Shown: positions 1 through 10,517 of the stretch, piece by piece
How the letters are laid out: the number at the start of each line of letters is the position of its first letter
Position numbering within the stretch: position 1 is the first letter of the stretch
Assembly (NCBI RefSeq): GCF_024166365.1
Contig: NC_064822.1
Location: 145,086,823 to 145,150,822, forward strand
Direction: 5' to 3'
Source: Elephas maximus indicus
Taxonomy: Eukaryota; Chordata; Mammalia; Proboscidea; Elephantidae
Length of the DNA: 64,000 nt
Translations under genes and position numbers: made by a program
Notes under the pieces: generated by a model
What the model was told of the DNA's origin: nothing
The model's input: the letters and a program-made list of their open reading frames with translations, nothing else
The model's database searches: none

Positions 1-176
1 GACGTCATAGTCCCTCAAATACAGGTCTCTTCCCTGTCCTCCCTCCTTCCCCCACCTACCTTTTATCAATAAAGTCTGTCCCGTACAGTTTACAGTATGG
101 GAAGACCAATCAAGAGCACATGCTCTCTGCAGGCAGTCCAGCTCTGGAGAGAGAGGACTGGCTATGAAATGCCCAG

Positions 177-384
177 AAGTGCACAGGTGTTGCAAATACT
201 TAACATGTTCCGCTACTAACCAAAAGGTTGGAGACTTCAACTCCACCCAGAGATCCCATGGAAGAAATGCGTGGCAATCTATTTCAGAAAAACCAGCTAT
301 TAAAAACCCTATGGAACACAGTTCTAGTCTAACACACATGGGGTTGCCATGAGTTAGAATGACTCCACGGCAACTGGTTTATGC
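177..384 (+). mobile_element. AfroSINE, old full-length copy
   Basis: The tRNA-like box (TAACCAAAAGGTTGG) and the tail (TTGCCATGAGTTAGAATGAC, then CAACTGG) are recognisable though diverged. The direct repeat AATGCCCAG at 168-176 and 385-393 is a target-site duplication and fixes both ends. Long subtype, with the middle block retained. Confidence 0.8.
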
Positions 385-744
385 AATGCCCAGGTTCTCC
401 TTCCAAACCTACCGTTTCAATGTTACCCCACCTCCACTGGGCAGATCCAGTAAGATGGTCAGGAGGTCACATGTGCTAGGCTGATGGAGCCCTTTCCATG
501 TGGAAGCAAACATCAATGGATAGGAAGTGATATTCCTCAACAGCTAAGACAATCATACACGTATCTTTTTATAATTTATTTTTTAGACATTTAAATATAT
601 CCTAGGATTTCTTTCCTTTGGAACTTTCCTCATGCTATCACCTCAAATGCTCTCAACCTTAAGATTCTTCTTAAATGCCATCTCATTCATGAAACTCCCT
701 GATTTCTTCAACCAGATAAAATCTCTCATTTGAGCCCCTGGTCC

Positions 745-925
745 AATGCTTTGTAAAGTTGGGTGAGGATCAATCACAACGGAATCACTGGGGTTGCTTG
801 TTAAAAATGTCCATTACGGAGTCCACCTATGCTATCTAAATGTCTGAGGGTTGTGTCCTTGAATGTGCATTTTAATACACTCCCTGGGTTATTCTCCAGT
901 GTGTTGAAGTCTAAACCTTTAGTTT
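745..925 (+). mobile_element. MER5-like hAT relic
   Basis: The order of short motifs (GGAATCACTGGGG, TTGTTAAAAATG, GTGCATTTTAATA, then CTCCAGTGTGTTGAAGTCT) follows the MER5 pattern of nonautonomous hAT-Charlie elements. Ends are not precise and no target duplication was found. Confidence 0.4.
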
Positions 926-2204
926 GTACCTTATTGTCACTAACCACTTTTTGTCCTGTGCCATTACTTGGTTATTTCAATTTACTCCCCTGTAAGATCC
1001 CTGGAGAAGGAATTTGGTTTTTCCCGAATAATGACTCCTTAACATGAACTTTGCATGTAATAGCTGTTCAGCAAAAAGTAATTTACCAATATTTACCCTT
1101 GCTCCTTAAAATGACTAGAACTCTTCCCGTTTTGTCCTACCCTGCTAAAGTGTAAGAAATATACTCATGAAATAATTATAAAGCAATCCAATGAAATATT
1201 TTACTCTGCTTCATTATGTACTCTCTTCACCGATGCAGCCCAAATTATTCTTAAACGCAATAAATTACAAATCTCTAAGTGTTGTGTTTTCCCATGCAAT
1301 ATAGAATTGCTCTCCTTTATCAAATTCAGTATTTCCTCAGCATATCCTACTGCATTTTTGTCTTTTACAATGAATGTCATTGTATGGACCTGGCAATATA
1401 TGATTCTCTCTAGGTTCCCCTCTAGTGTTTACTTAGAATTACCCAGTTGCACTCGAGTAGCTCATTTTTCAGAAGTAGGTTGCCAAGCCTTTCTCCCAAG
1501 GTGCCTCTGGGTGGACTCATTATACTTTTAAAAGCATAATAAATCTACAGAGTGCAAGGACTCCCTAGAGCCTTAATGCAATTTTAAGCTGTATTTTTTA
1601 CCACTTATAAAATTTTATTATGCAACATGATTTATAAATGATTCTTATTATAGTCCTTTTGTTTGTAAAAATTGTCAAGCCTTTCTCATCTTGCAGTTAC
1701 TGCCAAGGAGCAAACAAACAGCAGGGGCAGAAACAGCATCCCACTAGCTTTCCTTGCCTCACAAGGGTACCTATAGAGCAACATGTTCCAGTAATAACGT
1801 TTTCAGAAGTATAGGGTCCCCAAAAATCTGGAAAGCTTAATTCTTGATGCAACACTGCTGGGTTCCCATCACCATTTGAAAGATTTTACACTAACAAGCT
1901 ATGTGACTCCATTTAAGGAAGCGTTTATAAATATCAAACTCTCTGAGTTCTTAAGCCAAATTCTACTTTATGAAAAACATATCCTTATATGGTGGGGGCA
2001 GAAAGTAGTTTCAGCACTCAAGTGTCCTGAATAAAACCTCTGCTCTCACGTTTCTGGAAAGTCCATCTTTTGTAACATGTACTTAATTTAAAATAATAAA
2101 AAGTCCAAGGGGAGTATCTGTCTCCACCGCTGAAACTAATTTTAAAACCATAATAGCTGATTACTAAATTCAAACATTTCATTAAAATGCTTCATGGTAA
2201 GCTC

Positions 2205-2735
2205 TGCTCCTTTATTTTTACATTTATTTCATATAAACCGCATATGGTATAAAAGCATTATATATGTTTGAGCCTATCTCCCAAATAGATTTTTTCAGTT
2301 CTTCAGGCAAGCCTTCCTTCAGAGGCAAATGAATAAGAAACACAACCTACTATGTTGAATACATACCCCAAATTTTCTTTTACAAAAAAATATTTGTGAC
2401 ATTTTGGCAAAGTGGTTAAAGACCTCGGCTGCTAACCCAAAGGTCGGTGGTTCGAAACCACAGGCTGCTCCATGGGAGAAAGATGTAACACTCTGCTTCC
2501 ACAAAGATTTACAGCCTTGGAAACCCCATGGGACAGTTCTACTCTATCCTATAGGGTCTCTGAGTTGGAATCAACTCGCCAGCAGTGGGTTTGGTTTGTT
2601 GTTTTTTTCATACCTTAGCAATCTAGTTTATGTTCACATATTTAGTTAATTGTTGGGAGGCACACTATATGTACAAAAGAACTCAATAAACAGACAGCAC
2701 ATATTTTAATCCCTGATTAAGGACAAATGTCTGAT
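2205..2735 (-). other. CCDC59: Probable CCDC59 3' UTR and polyadenylation region
   Basis: On the minus strand the first AATAAA hexamers after the CCDC59 stop codon are at 2223-2228 and 2211-2216 (TTTATT on the plus strand), so a 3' UTR of roughly 500 bases is inferred. It contains an AfroSINE in antisense orientation. The true cleavage site cannot be seen from sequence. Confidence 0.45.
2403..2603 (+). mobile_element. AfroSINE in the CCDC59 3' UTR (antisense to the gene)
   Basis: Long-subtype copy lacking the first few bases: tRNA-like box GCTGCTAACCCAAAGGTCGG, middle block GGGAGAAAGATG, and tail TATAGGGTCTCTGAGTTGGAA. It lies between the CCDC59 stop codon and the nearest minus-strand AATAAA, so it is probably transcribed within the mRNA in inverted orientation. 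Confidence 0.85.
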
Positions 2736-2897
2736 TTAATTTTTTTCTTGTATTTTTTGAAGAAGATACTCCATTTGTAAATTCAAATTTGGCTGGCCCT
2801 TTTTAGTCTTTTTGCTTAATATTTTGAACACTTCCATTTTCTTCTTCTTGTAGAGCCTTTGAGCTTCTTCTCGCTCTCGTTTTCTCCTCTCAAATTC
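2736..2897 (-). CDS. CCDC59: CCDC59 coding exon 4 (last)
   Basis: Acceptor TTTCAG ends at 2898 and the stop TAA is at 2736-2738. The exon encodes residues 190-242, starting EFERRK and ending QEKN. It is almost entirely charged (ERRKRERE, then YKKKK), typical of the family C-terminus. Phase 0 entry. Confidence 0.95.
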   Translation of the reverse strand, partial: EFERRKREREEAQRLYKKKKMEVFKILSKKTKKGQPNLNLQMEYLLQKIQEKN

Positions 2898-5800
2898 CTG
2901 AAATTATTAACATATGTGATTTTTATTAGTAACAAACAGCTGGTATAGTTCAGAAATTCTTTTAAAATAGCTATCACCATGCAAATACTTCATGGTAGGT
3001 CTCTTACAATTTGCAAAATAGGAATTGTTTCCTGTAATTGTAGTAGTACATCCTCTTTGCCTTCCTACTATAACATGAAAAATGTGAAGTTATGAAAAAA
3101 CTTTAATTAATGGTATGCAAATAACAGGAGAAGGCATATATTTATGTAATGACTTCACTATTAAATTACATTGATGGCACGTGGTTTCTTCTTCACTTGG
3201 CTATTACTCCATCTTATAGATCAGGGTGCTGGGGTTGTTCAATCGTAGACCCTAAGAGAGTTTTAGAAAGGACTTTAAAGGTTGTGTAGTCTAATTTTTA
3301 CCTAACACTGAAATCCTCCTCTCCAGAAAGCTGTTTCTGGTATTCTTTTTGTCATCTTACCAATTGATGGGCTTAAAACAAGAAGCATTATCATGCTCAT
3401 TTGTTAAAAGACTAACATTTGTTTTGAGTATGGGAAAAATAATTCAAAGTTATACACTGACCTGAAAAACCCTACTCAAAATGCATTATGATACTTTCTT
3501 ACTAAATATAAAAGTTAAACAAAACTTCTTAAATAATGTAATAAGTCAATTGTGTTTCGATTTCCCCTGTAAATACATATAGCCTCAAAACAACATTAGG
3601 GATTTGTAACTTACAAAATGCTTTCACTTACATATAGCACATTCCACTCTTTCAAAGCTTATGTATGAAGATTATTACCCTTATCCTACAGACACAGAAC
3701 TCATGCTCAGTGTGATATGAAAGTAACTTGCCCAAGCTTCCAGACCACTGGTAGGGTGAGTCTCATATCCACAGCTTGAATTCAATGTCTGTGCAACTTC
3801 CCATTATACTAGTCTATATCACTTAAAAGTATATTCTCATGTGGTATACAACTTTTTTGTTTTAATACACACATAAAGATCTGGAACTAATTTGTGAATT
3901 TAGGTATATAAAGTTTAGTTTATACCTATGGAGTTTCTCTCAACAAAGCCAAAAAAGTTCAGTATTCTTACTGTCAATTATGGATCCTTAGCAATTTGAT
4001 TTTTCACGGGTAACAGTGCTCGCTTTTATACGAACATTTTGAATCTGGATGTTTTAAGAAAAGGTCAATTTTTATTACACCTAAAGCCCTAGTCTATATA
4101 AAGCAAATTTTTAAAGGATATTAAATGTTTTACAGCGTAATGGTCCTTATTGCATTTCATCTGGTATACTATTTCTAAAAGTGGCTTCATGTGGGGAATA
4201 CACTATTTCCAGATGGTTAGACAAAAGCGTAAGGTGACAAACTCTGCAAGAAAGATCCAGTATTTCCATGGAGACGTGTTTCTGCTTCATCCTACTCTGG
4301 ACCAGTTTAAGAACAATACTAAAAATTTCAGATGTTAAACTTCCAAATTTCTTAACTATAAAAATTCTAAAGGAAAATATGTAAGTGCCACCTTTAGGGT
4401 ATTTTTGAACGATGTGCTATCCTTCTGAAGTGATAGGATCAAGAAAGCTTCATTATGGAAAACAAGAATTATCCAGTGTCAACAAAATGATAATTTTGTT
4501 CTACTAATTTAAAAAAGCCTATCACAAATTTAGGTTTCTGAATGATAACAGAGAGTGAAAATTTTTTGCTAAGTTAAGCTAGCAGGCTTTGCATTAAGCA
4601 AGACCAACTCTTTATAACAAAGAAATATTTATTTTTTTATGGTGCTTTAAATGAAAGTTTACAATTCAAGTCAGTTTCTCACACAAAAACTCACACGCAT
4701 TGTTATATGACCCTAGTAGCTCTCCTACAATGTGACAACATACTCCTTCTCTCCAGCCTATTATTTCCCGTGTCCATTCAACCTGCTCCTGTCCCCTCTG
4801 CCTTCTCATCTCGTCTCCAGACAGGAGCTGCCCACATAGTCTCATGTGTCTACTTGAGCTAGGAGGCACACTCCTCACCTGTATCATTTTATGTCTTATA
4901 CACCAGTCTAATCTTTGTCTGAAGAGCTGGCTTCAGGAATGGTTTTAATTTTGGGCTAACAGACAGTCCACAAGCCATGACCTCAGGGTCGCTCCAGTCT
5001 CAGTAAGACCATTAAGTTTGGTCTTTTTATGATAATTTAAGGTCTGCATTCCACTTTTATCCTGCACCATCAGGGATTTTTGGTTGTGTACCCTGTCAGG
5101 GGAGTTACTGGTAGTAGCCAGGCACCATCTAGTTCTTCTGGTCTCAGGCTGACAAAGTCTCTGATTTATGTGGCCCCTTCTTTCTTTTGGAAACCCTGGT
5201 GGCGTAATGACTAAGTGTTTCGGCTGCTAACCAAAGGGTCAGCAGTTGGAATCCACCAGGCGCTCCTTGGAAACTCTATGGGGCAGTTCTGCTCTGTCCT
5301 ATAGGGTCGCTATGAGTCGGAATCGACTCGATGGCACTGCGTTGGGTTGGTCAGTTGGGTTCTTTCTCTTGGGCTCGTGTTTTCCTTGTGTCTTTGTGTT
5401 TTTCATTGTCCTTTGCTCCAGGTGGGTTGGGGCTAATTGAAGCATCTCAAATGGCCACCTGCTAGCTTTTAAGACCCCAGGCACCACTTCCCAAGGTGGG
5501 ATGCAGAATGTTTTCTTAATATACTTGGTTATGCCAATTGACCTAGATGTCCCCTGAAACCATGGTCCCCAGGCCCTGCCCTTGCTACTCTGTCCCTCAA
5601 AGTGTTTGGTTGTATTCAGGAAACTTCATAGCTTTTGGATTAGTCCAGTTGTGCTGAATTCCCCTGTATTTGTGTGTTGTCCTTCCCTTCACCTAAAATA
5701 ATTCTTGTTTACTATCTAATTAGTGAATGGCCCTCTGCCTCCCTCCCCACCTTCGTAACCACCAAAGAATGTTTTCTTCTGTTTTTAAGCCCTTTCTTGA

Positions 5801-8800
5801 GTTCAATAAAGAAATATTTTAAAATATTCTAACTCCCTGGCTTACTTACTTCAATGCAAAATTATGAAAATCATCTATATTTTTCGTAGCTCAGTGGTTC
5901 TCAAATATTATTATACATAAGAATCTCATGAGGTACTTGTAAAAAATGTAGGTTCCTGGGCCATACTCTGAGAAACACCTTCCTAGGTGCTCCGATTATT
6001 AACCAACAAGTGAATTCTTTGCTTGACCTACCAGTATCGCCTCTTTGAAATACTATAAACAAAATCAAAGAAACTGAACACTGAAAGACAATTTTGCTTG
6101 GACCATTCATTCACTTAACAAGTATTTACTGAAAGCATATTATGTGCAGGACACTTAAAAATACAGTTTACATGTACAATTAAAATACGTAAAAATGGAG
6201 TTAAACATTTAAAAAGTAGAACTTACTTGTTTCTTAGCAGCACGCTTGGCTTGTATCTGTGCATATTCTTCTTGTGCTTTCTGATTGGATGTTTTCTTTT
6301 TATTTTTATTCCGAGTAGCAAAAGAGCTTTATAGGATAAATTAACACAAATAAGTCCCAAAGACTAAAAACATAAGCAAAACTATGATGCACTTATGCCA
6401 AATATAGTATTTGTACAGAAAAATCTCACTAGTGTTAATTGTGGAGGGGGGAAAGGGAAAGAAACAGGACATTATTTCATTACTGAAATGTCCAAGTAAA
6501 AATATTTTAAAAATAAAGTTACAAGTAGCCCTGATGGCACAATAGTTAAGTGCTCGGCTGTTAACCTAAAGGTTGATGGTTCAAACCCACCCAGCCACTC
6601 TGCAGGACAAAGACCTAGTGATCTACTTCTGTGAAGATTACAGCCAAGAAAACCCTAGAGAGAATTCTACTCTGTCACATGTGGTTGCTATGGGCATCAC
6701 CTTGATGACACCCAACAAGAAAATGGAGACTGTTGGAGAAATAGTTCAGCCAGAGAAAATACAGGAAGCTTGGAGAGATCCCAAAATGCTAAAAAACAAA
6801 CAAACAAAAAACCTAGGAACAGGTATATGAGTGACAGTCTGAAAAAGGCATTAAAGTGAAGGACGTTGTTATAAAAGCTGTGGAAGTGCAGGCTTACATA
6901 AACTTTAATCTCTAAGTTCTTTGACCATCTAATCTCTATTCCATCTCATCTGCTCAGTCATGAACCTTGAACCTAATCTCCATTTAGAATTGTTCCAACG
7001 TGAAGTACTTCTTAACTTTCTGAAGGTATCTAGCCCACGCAAGGCCAATCCGACCGCCTGGGCCCGGATTCAGTGATAATCTTCCTTGTCCCTCGTCTTT
7101 CAACTTTTCACTACAGTGAGTAAAATGTTTTAGTAGCTCCCTTCCTAAAATAAATAAATGCATAAGTGTTCAATCATCAGACCCTAGGTTTCCTTCTAGT
7201 TACCCATCTCTCATTCCTTGTCCTTTTACAGTTACGTTTCTAGGTAGAAGAGTGAAGAGACTACAATCGTTATTTCTACACTGTTATTTCTCATTCATTC
7301 CTTAATTCTGCAATCTCATTTCTACTCTCACTGCTCCAATGAAACTGCCCTTTCCAAGACAAGATGGCCTTCTAGCCAAATGATGATGACCAAGTCAATG
7401 GGCACTTTTCAGTTTTCTTTTAACTGATCATTCCCTATTTTTGAAAACTCCTCTCCCTTAATTTTGATAACAATCTTATTTCCTCATCCGTTCTAACCAC
7501 TGCTTCTTAGTCTGACTTGCTAGCACCTCTTTCTCTTCCTCACCCAAGGTTTTTCCCCAAGATGTTTCTCTTCATATCTCCATACTCCCTCTGGGAGTCA
7601 TATTCATGATCACAGCTTCAGCTGCCACATGCATGTACAACTGAAAACTTGATCAGAGTTATCCCCTCATCATTCTACTGAAAATCTTCTCTCCAAAGTC
7701 ACCAATGATTGTCCAGTCCATACAGCCAAAGCACTGTTTTCAGTCCTGTTTTCCTTGAACTTAATAGTCTTTTGATAGTTCACCAATCATTACTTCTCAA
7801 AACTTCCCTCTGTTGACTTAGCTGCCATTATACTCCCCTATTTTTTCAGTTCTATTTAACTTCTTCAATGACAACTTTTTCTTGCTCTCACCTCAAAATT
7901 AATAATCTTTCAAAATATGATTTCTGCTTTCTTATGTGTGTATATATATATCACTACGTGATTTAACCCTCTACACTTCAGTTATCACCAGGAACAACTC
8001 AGATCTACATTTCCAGTGCTAATCTCTTACCGGAGCATTATACACATTATTTAATAATACAATGGACAAGTCTAAACTTTTTGTCTCTGTCTTTATCGCC
8101 AGCTATGTACTTATACTATTATAATTATTCCCATTTTAGAGAAGAGGACACTGAGGCACCAACATGTTAAGTTCGGCTCCGGAGTCCATGCTGTTAACCC
8201 CTACAGTATGATACATAACAAAACTTAGTTTAAAAAAAAAAAAAAAATTACTAACAGGAGTTAACTACAGTCCGATGAAGTTAAATATACTTGAGTGGCA
8301 GAAATCCAAAACCCAGATCTCTTAATTGCCATTATGTTACCTTTTCAATGAAACTAAATTACCTACTTCAGTCATTTAAGTTAAAAAGAAAACCTCCACG
8401 AAAATATTTTCACCAAGCTACACTAACTTCAGAAATGCCTTAAATAAGGAAAATTTTGATTTCTGCACGAATCTGTCCTATCATCCCTTTAATAAAACAC
8501 TAATTACATTTAAAAAGTAAAGGATTTCAAAAAAAGAAAAACATACCTCACTGTTTTGCTACTTTTTTCTACTGGCAGAGGCTGGTCAGTGCTACAGTTT
8601 TCTTCAGACAAAGCCTGGTCAATACTACATTGTTCTTCTGGCAAAGGCTCCTCAACTTGTTCTTCTGGCAAACTCTGGTGAACTTTTCTAAGTTGCTTCC
8701 TGAGCCTTTCCTCTTCAGCTAAATAGAGATGTTTCAGATGATCTGGGTATCGATCTGTGAACTGGGATTCCCGTGAGGTTTGAGCCTTTTTTTCTTTCCA

Positions 8801-10078
8801 CACCAATTTTTTGTAACTCTGCTGAATTTTCAGCTTTCTTCGAAGTGCAAAGCCTTGTCCTACATTAAGAAACGTAAGTCACAAATTACTTTCACAGAAA
8901 GTGGCAAACTGAGTGAAAAATGTAGCCAAGCATTTAAAAATGAAAAACCTTATTTGTTTTTAAAAATTATTTCTAGAAACAAATTCAAGGTGATGGATTG
9001 AATAACATGCTGAGCTTTTGCAAAAAGACCAAGCTGAGATTAGTCAATGGAGACGCCCAACCAAGTCTCAAGAAGGAAAACTGATCAATCCTGACTGTTT
9101 ATCGTATTCACAAACGAAAACAAACTCTTTAATTCATCTAAAATAATATGGGTCTCCAATAAAAACTTCAAAATAGAAGGGAAAAACTCACATATGCTCT
9201 TCCACCACAGAGAAATTTATGACTGATGCTTGAAAATATGTCAACACAAAATAGATATATGACTTTCTGAACAGCTAGCAATTATTAGCACATTTATTTA
9301 ATATTTCATACATTCAAAATGGTATTTGAGATAATAGCAAGACAAAAGAACTAAAGCAAAGGAAAAAAAAAAAGGCTGGAGTGCTGCCAAGATATTTATA
9401 ATCAACAGGGGTTTGGGGCAGTATGCCAACCGAAAGGTTGCCAACCCAGAGGCTCCTCAGAAGACAGGCCGGGCGAACTGCTTCCTAAAGTTCAGCCTTG
9501 CAAACCGTATGAAGCAGTTCTACTCTGCGTACACGGAGTCACTATGAACTGGAATCTACTGAGGCTATCCCGGCAACAAACTTCTACAACGACCCTTTTC
9601 TATCTATCATGTACCGTAACACATAAATTCATATACATAATACATACACAAGTGGACCGATAGACGCTCTCTGATTAAGGTTTCACTGGGAAAACAGAGG
9701 AAAATCAAGTATAGACACAAGTCCGAGAAGACATTTAAAAACTTAAGGTTAGCAACACGGCCCGTCTTCCCATCCAGAGCTCAGCGAAACTCACAACTTC
9801 ACCAGGTTTTCTCTGCCTCAAGCAGGATGGAGTTTTATTCTAAAACCTTTTTCCGTGCTCCTGCGGGTCGTGTCCTAACACCTCGCAGGCCTAAGGACTT
9901 TCAAAAGGCTGCCGTCTTACATACCCTCGCGTATGCTCCCCACAAAGGCCTTCGGGTAATTAGCCCGCCACTTCTTCTGTTTTACATTCTTCTTTTTGAA
10001 TTCGACCGAAGAACCCTCTTCGCCACGCGGCCCCAAACTCCCCGCGTACCAACTTCCTCCTAGCCTCACCGGCGCCAT
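2736..10078 (-). CDS. CCDC59: CCDC59 / TAP26, complete coding region in four exons
   Basis: Coding exons are 9925-10078, 8547-8859, 6227-6326 and 2736-2897. They join in frame to 242 residues, against about 241 in human. The protein belongs to the Fyv7/TAP26 family: in mammals it binds the transcription factor NKX2-1 (TTF-1), and the yeast relative Fyv7 acts in rRNA processing, so it is expected in the nucleus or nucleolus. Visible features are a basic N-terminus (MAPVRLGG start, lysine-rich 28-36), a conserved core ([18 protein letters not shown]) in exon 2, a variable acidic stretch of imperfect PEEQ-type repeats, and a highly charged Lys/Arg/Glu C-terminal half likely to form a long helix or coiled coil. 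All junctions are GT/AG with phases 1, 2 and 0. The gene faces METTL25 across a 186-bp shared promoter. The family assignment is from remembered sequence similarity; the exon structure is read directly. Confidence 0.95.
3640..3830 (-). mobile_element. MIR relic
   Basis: The plus strand reads ATTACCCTTATCCTACAGACACAGAACTC in two parts, followed by AACTTGCCCAAGC, which is the antisense of the MIR core. Diverged; ends approximate. Confidence 0.5.
4631..5807 (-). mobile_element. L1 3' end, 5'-truncated, split by an AfroSINE
   Basis: The 12-bp direct repeat AAAGAAATATTT at 4619-4630 and 5808-5819 brackets this block. The T-rich left end is a short poly(A) tail read on the minus strand, so the element points left. 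Its text (for example TTAAGACCCCAGGCACC and TGACCTAGATGTCCCC on the plus strand) matches what I remember of the 3' untranslated part of L1 elements in elephant-type genomes. An AfroSINE inserted into it later at 5189-5359. Confidence 0.65.
5189..5359 (+). mobile_element. AfroSINE, short subtype, nested in L1
   Basis: Begins GGAAACCCTGGTGGCG and ends in the GTCGGAATCGACTCGATGGC tail; the middle block is missing (GCTCCTTGGAAACTC joins directly). Near-identical repeats TTCTTTCTTTT (5178-5188) and TTCTTTCTCTT (5360-5370) are the target duplication. Confidence 0.9.
5892..5995 (+). mobile_element. MER5-like hAT relic
   Basis: Starts CAGTGGTTCTCAAA, the typical MER5/Charlie terminal inverted repeat, and ends with the partial complement TCTGAGAAACACC. 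The middle carries AAGAATCTCATGAGG. Confidence 0.6.
6227..6326 (-). CDS. CCDC59: CCDC59 coding exon 3
   Basis: 100 nt. The acceptor ends TATAAAG and the donor is GTAAGT (plus-strand ACTTAC at 6221-6226). It encodes residues 156-189 ([14 protein letters not shown], then [12 protein letters not shown]), a lysine-rich stretch closely matching the mammalian protein. Enters in phase 2 and leaves in phase 0. The acceptor polypyrimidine tract is weak. Confidence 0.92.
6524..6715 (+). mobile_element. AfroSINE, diverged
   Basis: Reads AGTAGCCCTGATGGCACAAT, then GGCTGTTAACCTAAAGGTTG and CTACTCTGTCACATGTGG. Long subtype with many substitutions; the tail is decayed and the right end approximate. Confidence 0.8.
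7300..7990 (+). mobile_element. Possible ancient CR1/L3-type LINE fragment
   Basis: Fragments such as CTCCAAAGTCACCAATGATT and CCAAGTCAATGGGCACTTTT resemble the decayed reverse-transcriptase part of CR1/L3-like LINEs. No open frame survives. The class is uncertain. Confidence 0.3.
8100..8215 (-). mobile_element. MIR relic
   Basis: The plus strand shows ATTATTCCCATTTTAGAGAA followed by GACACTGAGGCACC, the antisense MIR core, ending near CTGTTAACCCC. Confidence 0.5.
8547..8859 (-). CDS. CCDC59: CCDC59 coding exon 2
   Basis: 313 nt, the largest exon. The acceptor is TTCTTAATGTAG and the donor GTATGT (plus-strand ACATAC at 8541-8546). It encodes residues 52-156: a conserved basic lead ([17 protein letters not shown]), the family core [17 protein letters not shown], then an acidic region of imperfect repeats ([35 protein letters not shown]). 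The repeat region is the most variable part against human. Phase 1 in, phase 2 out. Confidence 0.95.
8860..9924 (-). other. CCDC59: CCDC59 intron 1
   Basis: About 1.07 kb between exons 1 and 2. Contains one badly decayed AfroSINE (9421-9581). 8870-9410 and 9590-9900 show no recognised feature. Confidence 0.85.
9421..9581 (+). mobile_element. AfroSINE, badly decayed
   Basis: Remnant with CCAACCGAAAGGTTGCC, CAGTTCTACTCTGCGTACAC and CACTATGAACTGGAATCTAC. The head is lost. Sits in CCDC59 intron 1, about 350 bp from exon 1. Confidence 0.65.
9925..10078 (-). CDS. CCDC59: CCDC59 coding exon 1 with start codon
   Basis: The ATG is at 10078-10076 in the context GCCATGG, with G at +4. It encodes [14 protein letters not shown] through FVGSIRE (51 residues plus one base). 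The MAPVR start and the AFVGS.REG block match the mammalian protein. The donor is GTATGT (plus-strand ATAC at 9921-9924). A longer overlapping minus-strand open frame through this exon is in another phase and has no family match. Confidence 0.95.
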
Positions 10079-10264
10079 GGCAGCCGTACCCCGTCACTAG
10101 AAAAGCACAACTGACGCCACCAAAATACGTCATCAAGCCGAAGCAATCAATCGCCCAGCTAGAGTCCCTCTCGGAGTTCAACTTATACGGCCTGTGCCAC
10201 ATGGTGCCGAGCCATCGCCTCACAGCCACGTTTGCGCCACCTACAGCCCCGCAGGGTGAGCGTC
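10079..10264. promoter_or_regulatory. Bidirectional promoter between CCDC59 and METTL25
   Basis: 186 bp separate the two start codons, so this segment plus the 5' UTRs must carry both core promoters. CG dinucleotides are frequent here and in the flanking first exons, and there is no TATA box. Visible candidate sites are a CRE/ATF-like TACGTCAT at 10126-10133 and TGACG at 10112-10116. A YY1-like ATGGCGGC overlaps the METTL25 start codon at 10265. Transcription start points are not determinable here. The gene arrangement matches the human CCDC59-METTL25 pair. Confidence 0.75.
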
Positions 10265-10517
10265 ATGGCGGCTTCTTGCCCGCTCCCGGCGACCCCGGAT
10301 CTGTCCACGCTGCGTGCCAAGTTGCAGGGGCTGTTGCGGTTCTTGAAGGATGCCCTGCCCATTTCCAATGCGCATACAGTAGACTTCTACACGGATTCTC
10401 TGTGGGAGCAGCTGGTCGACTTGCCCCCGGAAACAGTGTTGGCTGTGCTGAGGAGGTCGGCGGCAGAGGCCTGGCCCCCTGAGGCGCGCCCCCTGGTGGA
10501 AACGGAGGGGGAATCAG
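10265..10517 (+). CDS. METTL25: METTL25 coding exon 1
   Basis: 253 nt, residues 1-84 plus one base, from MAASCPLP to LVETEGES. It matches the mammalian N-terminus (LRAKLQGLL, SNAHTVDFYT, LPPETVLA). The donor is TCAG|GTGAGC. The same frame stays open to 10684, but the family protein shows the splice at 10517. The last 60 or so bases are partly duplicated just downstream (see findings). Confidence 0.95.

Larger units (their letters stand above)
1..2204. other. Sequence beyond the CCDC59 3' end
   Basis: No exon is recognised here. It holds the AfroSINE at 177-384 and a MER5-like hAT relic near 745-925. The rest, mainly 930-2200, is AT-rich and looks single-copy or too decayed to classify. Open frames are short (74 codons or less) and carry no recognisable domain. 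Confidence 0.6.
2898..6226 (-). other. CCDC59: CCDC59 intron 3
   Basis: 3.3 kb between exons 3 and 4. It contains a MIR relic (about 3640-3830, minus), the L1 3' end at 4631-5807 with a nested AfroSINE, and a MER5-like relic (5892-5995). Nothing recognised in 2900-3630 or 3840-4610. Confidence 0.8.
6327..8546 (-). other. CCDC59: CCDC59 intron 2
   Basis: 2.2 kb. It holds the AfroSINE at 6524-6715, a possible CR1/L3- or L2-type LINE relic (7300-7990), a MIR relic (8100-8215) and an A15 run at about 8232. Nothing further recognised. Confidence 0.8.

Noticed and set aside
9960-10229. 89-codon minus-strand frame overlapping CCDC59 exon 1
   Set aside because: It is in a different phase from the CCDC59 frame, crosses the promoter and has no family match.
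10232-10264. Upstream in-frame extension of METTL25
   Set aside because: The frame is open but begins with TTG rather than ATG, and the known protein starts MAAS at 10265 in a good initiation context.
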